A stretch of DNA of 64,000 nucleotides from Borrelia hispanica CRI (GTDB taxonomy: Bacteria > Spirochaetota > Spirochaetia > Borreliales > Borreliaceae): positions 1-64,000 of the forward strand of contig NZ_AYOU01000163.1 in the NCBI RefSeq assembly GCF_000500065.1, in the 5' to 3' direction. The position numbers and the translations under genes were made by a program. Each line of letters opens with the position of its first letter. Position 1 is the first letter of the stretch. This document shows positions 55,583-64,000 of this stretch, in pieces. A model generated the notes under the pieces. It was not told the origin of the DNA, did no database searches, and worked only from the letters and a program-made list of their open reading frames with translations.

Positions 55583-55993
55583 TTATTCAATTACAATTTT
55601 TTTCTCTTTAGATTTCTCAATAACTTCTGAGTTTTTTGGAAGTTTAATAAGCAAAACACCATTTTTTAACTCCGATTTGATCTTATTTTGTTCAATATTT
55701 CCTGACAATCTAAAACTCCTTGAAAAAGAAATATCTCTTCTCTCTACCCTTAAATAATTATCATCCCTCTCTTCTCTTTCATCTTTACTTTCATAACTGA
55801 TTGTCAAATAATCATTTTTAATTGAAATTGATATATCTTCCTTATTTATTCCTGGAAGATAAGCCTCAAGAACAAATGAATCACCCTCATCCTTAATATT
55901 AACTGGAACATCTTGAATACCTCTAGAATTCACAAAATCAAAGTCATCATTCAAAAAATCCAAAAAATTTTTCTTATAATTTGTTAACCACAT
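55583..55993 (-). CDS. Hsp20 / alpha-crystallin small heat-shock protein
   Basis: Start set at ATG 55993 (136 aa; MWLTNYKKNFLDF), with AAGGAG 7 nt upstream. The alpha-crystallin domain runs from about residue 27 (VPVNIKDEGDSFVLEAYLPG) to NGVLLIKLPK, with the C-terminal IVI motif that docks oligomers. It holds unfolding proteins. A 13-bp palindrome (56048-56060) lies upstream. I recall no gene between fba and aspS in B. burgdorferi B31, so this may be lineage-specific. Confidence 0.93.
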   Translation of the reverse strand: MWLTNYKKNFLDFLNDDFDFVNSRGIQDVPVNIKDEGDSFVLEAYLPGINKEDISISIKNDYLTISYESKDEREERDDNYLRVERRDISFSRSFRLSGNIEQNKIKSELKNGVLLIKLPKNSEVIEKSKEKKIVIE

Positions 55994-56047
55994 ACAAATC
56001 TCCTTTTTTATCAATTTAAAAAAACCTATGCAAAAATCGTACCAAAG

Positions 56048-56060
56048 ATCTAACTTAGAT
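56048..56060. promoter_or_regulatory. Palindrome upstream of hsp20
   Basis: ATCTAA and TTAGAT around one central base, 55 bp before the hsp20 start. It may be an operator; it is not a CIRCE element. Weak evidence. Confidence 0.25.
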
Positions 56061-56172
56061 ATTAAATAAATATCAAAATAAAAAACAAAAAACACAAATA
56101 TGATGATATATGATGATACAAGATGGAACACTATATATGATAAGAAGTTAATTTATGTATAATAAATACACA

Positions 56173-56207
56173 AAAATAAAAAAATAAAAGCCGCCCACAG
56201 AGGCGAC
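56173..56207 (-). terminator. Intrinsic terminator of fba
   Basis: On the minus strand GTCGCC, loop TCTGTG, GGCGGC (one G-U pair) followed by TTTTATTTTTTTATTTTT. It is the most G+C-rich stem in the region and lies 45 bp after the fba stop. Confidence 0.92.
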
Positions 56208-56251
56208 AAAATTTCAGTTTTTCAATAATTTTTACTTGTCTTAATATCCTA

Positions 56252-57331
56252 TTAATTTCTATTAATGTTATTAAGATTCTTGCAAGCAATTTTTACACGT
56301 TCCTTTATACTAATCTCAGATTCTCTAAGCCACACTCTGGGATCATAAAATTTTTTATTTGGAACATCAACATCCTTACCATCACCAAGCTGTCCTTGAA
56401 GTCTATTTTCATTCTTTTTGTAATAATTTAATACACCTTCCCAAGCAGCCCATTGAGTATCTGTGTCAATATTCATCTTCACAATACCATAAGAGAGTGC
56501 TTCATGAATTTCTTCTATTGTTGATCCAGAACCTCCATGAAACACATAAGACACAGGTTTCGGATTAGTTGAATTAATCTTTGATATCACATAATTCTGT
56601 CCATCTCGTAATACTTTAGGAGTAAGTTGAACATTGCCAGGCTTATAAACACCATGAACATTTCCAAAAGCTGCTGCAATTTGGAAATTAGGACTAATCT
56701 TAATAAGTTCAGAATAACCATAATAAATATCTTCAGGAGTTGAAAATAACTCATGATGTGCTCTCTCTGAATTATCAACACCATCTTCTTCACCACCAGT
56801 AATTCCAAGTTCAATTTCTAAAAACATCTCTATCTTAGACATTCTCTCTAAAAATTTCTTAGACATTTCAATATTTTCTTTAATTGGCTCTTCAGATAAA
56901 TCTAACATATGTGAAGAAAACAAAGGCCTATTATGCTCTTTATAATATTTTTCTCCATATTCTAAGAGTCCCTCAACCCAAGGAATTAAATTTTTTGCAC
57001 AATGATCTGTATGTAAAACAACAGGTATCCCATAATGCTCTGCCAACAAATGAACATGCATAGCACCAGAAATAGCTCCAAGTATAGAAGTTCCTTGAGA
57101 CTTTTCAACTTTTAATCCCTTACCAGCAACAAAAGAAGAACCACTATTTGAAAACTGTATCATAATAGGAGAATTAATTTCTTTAGCTGCTTCTAAGACA
57201 GCATTAATTGAATTAGTCCCTACACAATTAATTGCAGGAATTGCAAATCCTTCACTTTTACATATCTCATATAAAGTATGTAGATCCTTGCCATAAACCA
57301 CTCCAGGTTTAATTTTATTTAACACACCCAC
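56252..57331 (-). CDS. fba: Class II fructose-bisphosphate aldolase
   Basis: A 359-aa zinc enzyme: HTDHCAKNLIPW holds a catalytic Asp and zinc His, FGNVHGVYKPG and FHGGSGST carry further zinc and phosphate contacts. It splits fructose 1,6-bisphosphate in glycolysis, the main energy route of Borrelia. It has its own strong terminator, and the 124-bp upstream spacer would hold its promoter. Confidence 0.97.
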   Translation of the reverse strand: MGVLNKIKPGVVYGKDLHTLYEICKSEGFAIPAINCVGTNSINAVLEAAKEINSPIMIQFSNSGSSFVAGKGLKVEKSQGTSILGAISGAMHVHLLAEHYGIPVVLHTDHCAKNLIPWVEGLLEYGEKYYKEHNRPLFSSHMLDLSEEPIKENIEMSKKFLERMSKIEMFLEIELGITGGEEDGVDNSERAHHELFSTPEDIYYGYSELIKISPNFQIAAAFGNVHGVYKPGNVQLTPKVLRDGQNYVISKINSTNPKPVSYVFHGGSGSTIEEIHEALSYGIVKMNIDTDTQWAAWEGVLNYYKKNENRLQGQLGDGKDVDVPNKKFYDPRVWLRESEISIKERVKIACKNLNNINRN

Positions 57332-57455
57332 CTATAAACCTCCTTACTAAAACTAAATATATATTTCCATTATATCTGTAAAAATTAAAAATTAACCCTA
57401 CATTTAAAAAACAAAATTATAAAAAATCAATTTCATAAAAACAAAACAAAAATGA

Positions 57456-58514
57456 TTATTTAGATATCTTCGATTTATACCAAATTGCAAATTTCCGAAT
57501 CCCGTCTTTAATAGAAGTCAAAGCTTCATAAGCAAAATCATTTTTAAGTTTTGAAATATCACAACAACTCTCTACAACATCTGCTTTTTGCATAGGTAAG
57601 AAATTCTTAAAAGCTTTATTCTCAAGATTTATTTCAAGCTCATTAATAAATTCCATAAGCTTAACAGCATGCCCAGTACCCACATTATATATTCTATATG
57701 GAGCAAATGAACTTGAAGAATTGGGATTTTGAGTATCAAAATTACTATCACTCTTAGCCGGTTTTTTTAATACATTACAAACACCATTTACAACATCATC
57801 AACATATGTAAAATCTCTAGCCATATCTCCATTATTAAAGATATTAATTGCAGATTGTCTCATAATACCATCTGCAAATAAATACAATGCCATATCAGGT
57901 CGCCCATAAGGTCCATAAACTGTAAAAAATCTTAATCCTGTTGTCGGAATATTAAAAGATGAACTGTAAGCATGAGCTATTACTTCATTAGATTTTTTGC
58001 TAGCTGCATACAAATTTAAAGGATGATCTGTAATGCTATCTTCACTTGATGGCATTTTTTCATTTAAGCCATAAACTGCAGAAGTAGATGCATAAACAAA
58101 ATGTTCAATAGACTCTTTATATATCCTGCATGCATCTAAAACATTAAAAAACCCAACAATATTAACAGCAATATAACTATCTGGATTTTCAATACTATCT
58201 CTAATACCTGCTTGAGCTGCTAAATGACAAATATGAGTAAATTTATAATTATTAAAAAGAGACAAAACTTGCTCTTTATTCAAAATATCAAGATTAAAAA
58301 AACTTAAATTATTATATTTATGACTATTCACAACCTTCTTACTATCTATATTTTCACGATCAAATCCTAAAATTTCTAGTCTTTCATATTTCAAACTAGG
58401 ATCATAATAATTATTTAAAATGTCTATACCTAAAACTTCATGCCCATCATCAGCAAGTTTCTTAGCAACATGAAAACCAATAAACCCTGCAATTCCTGTT
58501 AATAATACCCTCAT
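57456..58514 (-). CDS. NAD-dependent nucleotide-sugar epimerase (UDP-glucuronate 4-epimerase-like)
   Basis: Start set at ATG 58514 (352 aa; MRVLLTGIAGFIGF) with AGAGG upstream. It is an extended short-chain dehydrogenase: NAD motif GIAGFIG, catalytic YASTSAVYG serine and YAASKKS Tyr/Lys, and YVDDVVNGV. Length and RFFTVYGPYGRPDMALY fit UDP-glucuronate/galacturonate 4-epimerases. It may supply sugars for glycolipid or protein glycosylation. Exact substrate unknown. Confidence 0.9.
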   Translation of the reverse strand: MRVLLTGIAGFIGFHVAKKLADDGHEVLGIDILNNYYDPSLKYERLEILGFDRENIDSKKVVNSHKYNNLSFFNLDILNKEQVLSLFNNYKFTHICHLAAQAGIRDSIENPDSYIAVNIVGFFNVLDACRIYKESIEHFVYASTSAVYGLNEKMPSSEDSITDHPLNLYAASKKSNEVIAHAYSSSFNIPTTGLRFFTVYGPYGRPDMALYLFADGIMRQSAINIFNNGDMARDFTYVDDVVNGVCNVLKKPAKSDSNFDTQNPNSSSSFAPYRIYNVGTGHAVKLMEFINELEINLENKAFKNFLPMQKADVVESCCDISKLKNDFAYEALTSIKDGIRKFAIWYKSKISK

Positions 58515-58571
58515 ACACACCTCTAAAAACTATAAACTACCGGCTTTACACACTCAAAAGAATAAAATTTC

Positions 58572-59294
58572 CTATTTCTTAGAATTAGCATCCTTTTTAT
58601 GATAAGTTCGAAAATTATTATTATATTTACTATTTCTAACATAAGAAATTCTCACCCTTTTCAAATTTCCATCTCCTTCACTTTCAGTCTTAATATCACT
58701 ATAACGATTTAAGGTAGTATGAATAATCCTTCTCTCAAAAGGATTCATTGTTGGTAACAAAATAGAACGTCTACTTCTTTTTACCTTATGTAGAGAATTT
58801 ATTGCTAAATTAATGAACCTTGATTTAAATCTCTCCCTATAATCTTCAATATCTAATATTACTCTATTAAAATTACCAGTATCTCCAATAAGTCTAGATA
58901 TATAAATATTTGCTAAAAGCTGCAAAGCATCTAAATTTCGACCTTCCCTTCCAATCAAAATATTTGGACTGTCTGTTTCAATAACAATCTTAACATAATT
59001 ACCCTCTCTAGATTCAATCTTTAAATTAACAGAATAACCCATTTTATCGATGATTCCTTTAACAAAATCCAATACTTTATTATAAATATCCTCATCAAAC
59101 TGAATGTCAGACTTTACTTCTTCCTCTTTAGCATGGGGAGACACTTTTATCCTAATCATTTCTTTTTTAAATAAAAATCCAACCTTCTCCTTATCTAAAA
59201 TCTCCACATCAAATTCACCTTCTCTTAAATCAAGATCTCTCATAGCTTTCTTAATTGCTTCTTGTTCTGTCTTTCCATAAAATTCATAACTCAT
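58572..59294 (-). CDS. jag: RNA-binding protein Jag (KhpB/EloR)
   Basis: A 240-aa protein with an N-terminal Jag domain ([19 protein letters not shown]), a KH domain ([19 protein letters not shown]) and a C-terminal R3H domain ([16 protein letters not shown]). KhpB works with KhpA as an RNA chaperone linked to cell elongation in Gram-positives. It overlaps yidC by 4 nt in the conserved rpmH-rnpA-yidC-jag order. Confidence 0.95.
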   Translation of the reverse strand: MSYEFYGKTEQEAIKKAMRDLDLREGEFDVEILDKEKVGFLFKKEMIRIKVSPHAKEEEVKSDIQFDEDIYNKVLDFVKGIIDKMGYSVNLKIESREGNYVKIVIETDSPNILIGREGRNLDALQLLANIYISRLIGDTGNFNRVILDIEDYRERFKSRFINLAINSLHKVKRSRRSILLPTMNPFERRIIHTTLNRYSDIKTESEGDGNLKRVRISYVRNSKYNNNFRTYHKKDANSKK

Positions 59295-60928
59295 TTGTTC
59301 CTCCTTTCAGATAAATTCATCTTTATATAGTATTGTTGTAAAATGGTAAAAATATTGGTTGTAATCCAATATATTAGAAGTCCTGATGGCATATCATATA
59401 ATATGAAAAAAAACATGATAGGCATACCAAAATATAAAAACTTCTGTTGTGCTCCAAGACTTTTAAAACTAACATTAGAACTAACTACCGTAGATAATAA
59501 TTGAGTAATCATCATAATAAAAGGCAAAATCCTAATATCAGTCCACGCAAAAACTTTATATCCAAAATAATATATGCTATCACCAATTGACAAATCATCA
59601 ATCCAACCAGGAATAAAACTAGCTCCTCTTAACACAAAGAAATTATTCACAAGACCATAAAGAGCAAAAAATACGGGTAGTTGCAAAAGAATAGGAAAAC
59701 ATCCTCCAATAGGATTAACACCTTCCTCTCTATAAAGTTTACTCATCTCTTCATTTAATCTCTTAGGATCACTTTTAAACTTAACTTGTATTTCTTTCAT
59801 TTTTGGTTGTAATTTAGAAAGCTCTGCTGTAGCTCTAAAACTTTTAAAAGTCAAAGGAAATATCAGTATCCTTACAACAATTGTCAAAAATATTATTGAA
59901 AGACCCCAATTGGGAATAACATTATAAAAAATTTGCATTATCAATTGCATAGGAACTTGAAGAAAATACAATAAACTTTTCTCTACAGACATTCCAAATT
60001 CAACATTAGATAAACCAAAACTATTTAACTCTCTCTGATTAAAAATATCTAAATATTTATTGTCTCTAGGCCCCGCATAGATATAAAAAACATCACTAAC
60101 ATTTTTGTTATCCAATTTGTTTAAAATAAAAGCATTTAAAATCTTATTTTCATGCTTAAATTCAACCTTCATATTCTCTTTTGAAACTAAAACTTCAAAA
60201 TATTTAGTTCCAGCACCAACCCATTTAGGATTTGCAATATTTAAACCATCCTTACCATATCTCAGCTTAGTGTCATAATAAATAGCATGGGATAAATAAT
60301 TATTATATTGCAACTTACCCTTAGCACTTAATTCTTCAATCCCAGAATTTAATACAAATTTATAAAAATCAATACCAATATCATCACTAACATCAATGTT
60401 ATTTAAAAAAATTTCAAGTTTGATTAAATATTCATTGCTTTTGGAAAATGTATATCTTTTTATATATTCATAATATTTACCATTAACTTCAACATTTGTC
60501 TTAAAATCATGTACATGACTATCTATTTGATTATATAAAAACAGACTTTTGCTTAATTTATCTAAGGTAATATAAAAAAGACTTGGATTTTGTGTTTGAA
60601 CCTTAACTATTTCTGTTGGCTTCTTCTCTAAATTTAAATGATTCTTAAGTTTTAGAGAAATCAAATTTCCACCAAATGTTGAAAAAGTAGCATGATATAT
60701 ATCTGTATCAACATTAATATCTTCAGAATTATCACTTAAATTAAAAGTAAAATCTTCATCGATTAAAGAATTATCAATATTAAAATCCTTATTTAAATCA
60801 AATTTAATCTCCTCATTTATCAAAGAAGAATCTTTTCGAGAAAAAAGAAAATCATCAATAAGCATAAAAATACCTATAAAAAATAAAGACAAATAAACAG
60901 CTCGTAAAATTCTTTTATTTGGGCTCAC
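59291..60928 (-). CDS. yidC: Membrane protein insertase YidC
   Basis: A 545-aa protein with an N-terminal signal-anchor, a large periplasmic beta domain (about 60-310) as in Gram-negative YidC, and five core helices from about 345 ([19 protein letters not shown], then [20 protein letters not shown]). It inserts membrane proteins with or without SecYEG. It overlaps rnpA by 4 nt at the start and jag by 4 nt at the end. Confidence 0.97.
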   Translation of the reverse strand: MSPNKRILRAVYLSLFFIGIFMLIDDFLFSRKDSSLINEEIKFDLNKDFNIDNSLIDEDFTFNLSDNSEDINVDTDIYHATFSTFGGNLISLKLKNHLNLEKKPTEIVKVQTQNPSLFYITLDKLSKSLFLYNQIDSHVHDFKTNVEVNGKYYEYIKRYTFSKSNEYLIKLEIFLNNIDVSDDIGIDFYKFVLNSGIEELSAKGKLQYNNYLSHAIYYDTKLRYGKDGLNIANPKWVGAGTKYFEVLVSKENMKVEFKHENKILNAFILNKLDNKNVSDVFYIYAGPRDNKYLDIFNQRELNSFGLSNVEFGMSVEKSLLYFLQVPMQLIMQIFYNVIPNWGLSIIFLTIVVRILIFPLTFKSFRATAELSKLQPKMKEIQVKFKSDPKRLNEEMSKLYREEGVNPIGGCFPILLQLPVFFALYGLVNNFFVLRGASFIPGWIDDLSIGDSIYYFGYKVFAWTDIRILPFIMMITQLLSTVVSSNVSFKSLGAQQKFLYFGMPIMFFFILYDMPSGLLIYWITTNIFTILQQYYIKMNLSERRNK

Positions 60929-61269
60929 ACTTTCCTCTTCATAACATAAACAATCATATTCTTTAGTATTGTCTTAACTTCATGGTAATTGATATTTGCT
61001 TTTTGAGGATAAACTACGAAAATAAAATCAGCACACCCATCCTTTAACAAAGGAAAATATTCTCTAAAGCATTCTTTAAAAACCCTTCGAACACGATTTC
61101 TCTTAACAGCACCTTTAAAGACCCTAGGAAAAGTAATAAGTATTCTAGAGATTGCTAAACTTGTAAATCTATAAAATATGTTAATCCCTTCTATCTTAAC
61201 AAATTGACCTTTTTTAAAAAGTTCTTGTATCTCTAATCTGGATTTTATATTAATATTTCTTTTTTTCAT
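60925..61269 (-). CDS. rnpA: Ribonuclease P protein component
   Basis: A 114-aa basic protein with the RNR signature [17 protein letters not shown]. It helps RNase P RNA cut tRNA 5' leaders. Its ATG lies inside the last codons of rpmH (20-nt overlap) and it overlaps yidC by 4 nt, so the three are tightly coupled. Confidence 0.96.
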
Positions 61270-61405
61270 CAGAAACAGTTAATTTTGATCTTCCCTTAGC
61301 TCTTCTTCTAGCAAGAATAAGTCTTCCACTTTTAGTTTTCATTCTAGCCCTAAATCCAAATTTTCTGTTTCTCTTAACCCGACTCGGCTGATAAGTTCGT
61401 TTCAA
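61250..61405 (-). CDS. rpmH: 50S ribosomal protein L34 (bL34)
   Basis: A 51-aa protein, [20 protein letters not shown] then [15 protein letters not shown]. The start codon is TTG at 61405, chosen because the family always starts at this residue and GGAGGA lies 7 nt upstream. It overlaps the rnpA start by 20 nt. Confidence 0.96.
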
Positions 61406-61461
61406 TCAAGTCCTCCAACTAAAAACATTCTATACTCATAAGATATAACTTAAACAATACA

Positions 61462-61490
61462 ATGTTATATTATCCAATTATAATTGTCAA
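61462..61490 (-). promoter_or_regulatory. Promoter of the rpmH-rnpA-yidC-jag operon
   Basis: TTGACA (61490-61485) and TAACAT (61467-61462), spacer 17 bp, on the minus strand, 57 bp before the rpmH start. A second candidate (TTGTTT then TATAGA) lies nearer the gene. Confidence 0.65.
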
Positions 61491-61499
61491 TAAAATCAA

Positions 61500-61799
61500 T
61501 CACCTTATTAAAACCTTTATATCTAATATTTCAAGGCCTGTAGATTCCTTTATTGACTCTATTATCTTTGCTTTATTACAAGAGATATTATATAAAATAC
61601 TTGAATTCTTAACAGCAACAAATAATATCTTATTATCTTTCAAATTTAATAATTTTACTTTATCTGCAAGCTCTTTAAATATAACTTGCCAGTTCTGAGA
61701 GAGTACCAAATTTGCACTTAGCTTTTCATTAGCACATATATTGGTATTTAAATAATTTTTTAACACATCAGCTACTTTTTTAAAGCTCAAATCTTCCAT
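61500..61799 (-). CDS. DUF721 / DciA-like protein, candidate helicase loader
   Basis: A 99-aa protein whose pattern fits DUF721: an N-terminal helix (FKKVADVLKNYL), a conserved Trp in NWQVIFKELADKVK, then LFVAVKNSSILYNISCNK and ESTGLEILDIKVLI. DUF721 proteins next to dnaA-dnaN-recF are DciA, which loads the replicative helicase in bacteria without DnaC/DnaI. It overlaps recF by 20 nt. Assignment is by eye. Confidence 0.7.
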   Translation of the reverse strand: MEDLSFKKVADVLKNYLNTNICANEKLSANLVLSQNWQVIFKELADKVKLLNLKDNKILFVAVKNSSILYNISCNKAKIIESIKESTGLEILDIKVLIR

Positions 61800-62847
61800 T
61801 ATTCATCCTATATACTATAAAATTACTCTCCCTATTAACATCATAACAATCATCTAAAAATGTAAAAAAACATTGGGAATCTTTTGGTAAAATTTCAAAC
61901 ACTTTTCTCCTTTTTATACTATCTAACTCTAAAAATACATCATCAAATAATAAAATAGGTGACATATTAAACTTATCATTAAAAATGATTACTTGAACAA
62001 GCCTATAAATCAAAGCAAGTACCCTAATTTGTCCTGTTGAAGCATGATCGGTAAAAACTCTGTGATCATTCAATATTTCATACAAATCTCTATGGGGACC
62101 TATCAAAGTAGTCTCACTATAAAGTTCATCTTTTTCCCTTAAACACAAAATCTCGAAAAATTCATCTTTACTACAACATGTAACAGAAGGAAAATATTTA
62201 ATCTTTAAATTACACGAAACATCAAAAATTAATGAACAATAATATTGAAAAAATCTACAAAAATGTTCAACAAAATTTTTTCTCATTTCTGTTATTTCCA
62301 AAGCACAATCAACAAAAGTTTCATTGTAAATTTTAAGTAAATCTTTATCACGCTGTTTTAAAATCAAATTTCTTTGTTTTAAAATTTTCCGATACTTCCT
62401 AAGCAAGTCCAAATAACTTAAAGAAATAAAACTCATTGCCTGATCAAAAAACCATCTCTTTTTAATCGGAGCACCAATGATAAAATCAATATCATGATTT
62501 GAAAAAATAATTGCTGGAATATTTAATATTAAATCCTTTCTATCTTTTACAATGCTATTGTTAACCTTTATTTCTTTTTTACCATTTCTAACTGATAAAT
62601 TAATCTCTCCATTTTTTTCTTTAGTCTGATAAAAACACTTCAAATAAAATTCTCTCTCACCATATGTAATAAGCTCTTTATCGGTATTAACTAAAAATGA
62701 AGACGCAAAAGCAAGACAATAAATAGCATCAAGAATATTAGTCTTTCCAGAACCATTTTCTCCGCAAAAGTATATGTTATCAAAATCAAAATTAATAACC
62801 TGATTTTCTATATTTTTAAAATTAAAAAATTCAATCTTTTTTACCAT
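61780..62847 (-). CDS. recF: DNA repair ATPase RecF
   Basis: A 355-aa SMC-like ATPase of normal length: Walker A CGENGSGKTNILDAI, a helical arm, the signature region TGQIRVLALIYRL, and Walker B PILLFDDVFLELD. RecF marks gaps for RecA loading with RecO and RecR. It lies 19 bp after dnaN, the classical place. I recall only one hypothetical gene between dnaN and rpmH in B. burgdorferi B31, so recF seems to be absent there. Confidence 0.95.
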   Translation of the reverse strand: MVKKIEFFNFKNIENQVINFDFDNIYFCGENGSGKTNILDAIYCLAFASSFLVNTDKELITYGEREFYLKCFYQTKEKNGEINLSVRNGKKEIKVNNSIVKDRKDLILNIPAIIFSNHDIDFIIGAPIKKRWFFDQAMSFISLSYLDLLRKYRKILKQRNLILKQRDKDLLKIYNETFVDCALEITEMRKNFVEHFCRFFQYYCSLIFDVSCNLKIKYFPSVTCCSKDEFFEILCLREKDELYSETTLIGPHRDLYEILNDHRVFTDHASTGQIRVLALIYRLVQVIIFNDKFNMSPILLFDDVFLELDSIKRRKVFEILPKDSQCFFTFLDDCYDVNRESNFIVYRMNNGRFEL

Positions 62848-62866
62848 CTTCCAATAAAAAATAATT

Positions 62867-64000
62867 TTAGTTTAACATCAAGGGCATTATCAAATGAGTA
62901 AAGTCGCAATTATCCTCTTCACTTAATTTTAACAAACCCCCAGCACTAAATTTTATCTCTAATTTTGGAGTATCAAACACACCCATTGCCTCGGTTATAT
63001 AAACACTATTAACGGCCAAAATTTCTTCAGTTCCTTCATAATCGTAATTGAAGCCTTGCATAAAAAACTCACCCTTACGTCCTGTAATTGGATCTTCTGC
63101 CATAAGTTTTAACTGATTAACGGAAAAATTTAGAACCACCTTTTTAGACCTTTTGTCCGTATAAGAGTTTACTCTTGAAAGTCTGTCTTTAAACATAGAA
63201 ACATCTATTAATGCTCTATTTGTATATTCATCAGGTATTATGCTCTCATAATCAGGATAGTTTCCACTAATCAAGCTACAAGCTATTTTATAATTATTAA
63301 ACTCAACATAAAATTTTTTATCAGAAACCTTAAATTTTATTATTCCTTCTCCTGTTAACATCTGTTTTAAAAGATTAAACATTTTAACAGGAACGATGAA
63401 ATTGACATCTTCTTCAAATATCAAATCTGTTTTATATATAGACATTCTGTATGAATTAGTAGCAACAAGTGTTAATACAGAATTATTATCTTTTGTAAAA
63501 TAAATGCCGTTCAAGGCATTTTTAGACTCATCATGTGATGCAGAAAATGCAACTTTGCTTATGATTTTTTTTAAGTCTTTTTGATTTAGTTCGAATGTAA
63601 AATTATAAACCTCATCATTTATATCATAATTGTAATTTTCGATCTCTTCAGTAGAAAAAGTTGGTTCACTTAAATGGTCATTCGCATAATTTTCGTTATT
63701 GTTGTTTGATTCTCCAATGATATCCAGTTTATTTTCATCTTCTTTAAATTTCATTTTTAGTTCATCGTATAAATTCAGCGCTTTTACGGCATCTGCAAGA
63801 TTAGAAGCGTTTATTAGCACATTAAAATTATCTGTAGAAACAATTGGTATTGTACTTTCAAAAAAGATGTTTCTATCTGTTGCTTTTATTGTAAGATTGG
63901 AACTTTCGATCTCAAGCAATATTGCACTCCAAATATCGTTTATGTTTCTATTTAGGATTATGCTTTTTGCTTTATCAATCTCATCTGAAATTTGTTCCGT
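62867..64000 (-). CDS. dnaN: DNA polymerase III beta sliding clamp (5' end outside window)
   Basis: The frame stays open from the stop at 62867 to the right edge (377 codons). Residues read from the edge, SDEIDKAKSIILNRNINDIW followed by SAILLEIESSNLTIKATDRN, match the N-terminal clamp domain, so only the first few codons are missing; the TTG at 63919 is not the start. Three clamp domains follow; an Asn/Glu-rich insert (GESNNNNENYANDH) lies between the first two. The C-terminus is LIMPLMLN. Confidence 0.95.
   Translation of the reverse strand, partial: TEQISDEIDKAKSIILNRNINDIWSAILLEIESSNLTIKATDRNIFFESTIPIVSTDNFNVLINASNLADAVKALNLYDELKMKFKEDENKLDIIGESNNNNENYANDHLSEPTFSTEEIENYNYDINDEVYNFTFELNQKDLKKIISKVAFSASHDESKNALNGIYFTKDNNSVLTLVATNSYRMSIYKTDLIFEEDVNFIVPVKMFNLLKQMLTGEGIIKFKVSDKKFYVEFNNYKIACSLISGNYPDYESIIPDEYTNRALIDVSMFKDRLSRVNSYTDKRSKKVVLNFSVNQLKLMAEDPITGRKGEFFMQGFNYDYEGTEEILAVNSVYITEAMGVFDTPKLEIKFSAGGLLKLSEEDNCDFTHLIMPLMLN

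Noticed and set aside
62867-63919. dnaN starting at TTG 63919
   Set aside because: The frame continues upstream with typical clamp N-terminal sequence to the window edge, so the gene is cut by the window, not short.

Overview
The window is a stretch of the linear chromosome of a Borrelia spirochaete, most likely of the relapsing-fever group. It is very A+T rich. As I recall it, the gene order matches the Lyme spirochaete B. burgdorferi B31 from about BB0512 (left edge) down to dnaN/BB0438 (right edge). Four genes here sit where I recall no locus number in B31: recF, recR, a Dam-type DNA methylase and an Hsp20. That difference is the main reason for suggesting the relapsing-fever lineage; the species cannot be named from sequence alone.

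Layout, left to right. 1-4518: most of a giant membrane-anchored coiled-coil protein that runs off the left edge and contains a 99-bp tandem repeat. 4537-11727: HAD hydrolase, a secreted NlpC/P60-like protein, der, a GerMN protein, tlyA, a YmdB-type phosphodiesterase and rny. 11801-25964: the large tuf-S10-spc-alpha ribosomal superoperon (tuf, rpsJ ... secY, rpmJ, rpsM, rpsK, rpoA, rplQ), read leftwards from a promoter near 26170. 26305-34675: a small lipoprotein, a MATE exporter, murA, a degenerate YmdB paralogue, lspA, nif3-like, a laccase-domain protein and lptB-lptA-lptC. 34890-39088: dam, ndk, recR, ebfC, dnaX. 39255-40642: 4.5S SRP RNA, four tRNAs and a lipoprotein. 40708-48516: TPR and LamG/FN3 proteins, uvrC, holA, a glycosyltransferase and an MscS channel. 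48715-55545: a rightward operon chrA-chrA-rpoN-hpf-HPr-antiporter-aspS. 55583-64000: hsp20, fba, an epimerase, jag, yidC, rnpA, rpmH, a DciA-like gene, recF and the 3' part of dnaN.

Most genes are on the minus strand. The right edge lies in the dnaN-recF-rpmH-rnpA-yidC neighbourhood that flanks dnaA and oriC in bacteria. The origin is therefore probably just beyond position 64000, and minus-strand genes run with the leftward fork.

Functionally the window is mostly housekeeping: translation, protein export (SecY, YidC, LspA, SRP RNA), envelope building (MurA, Lpt bridge, glycosyltransferase), replication and repair (DnaN, RecF, RecR, DnaX, HolA, UvrC) and the sigma-54 regulator. I found no phage, transposon, CRISPR array or recognisable defence island. 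The points most worth following up are a perfect hairpin enclosing a possible lptB start codon, a YmdB paralogue that has lost its metal ligands, a nitrogen-PTS-like cluster in which an EIIA domain is fused to a cation antiporter, a tRNA-Ser that abuts the SRP RNA with no spacer, and the four apparently lineage-specific genes.
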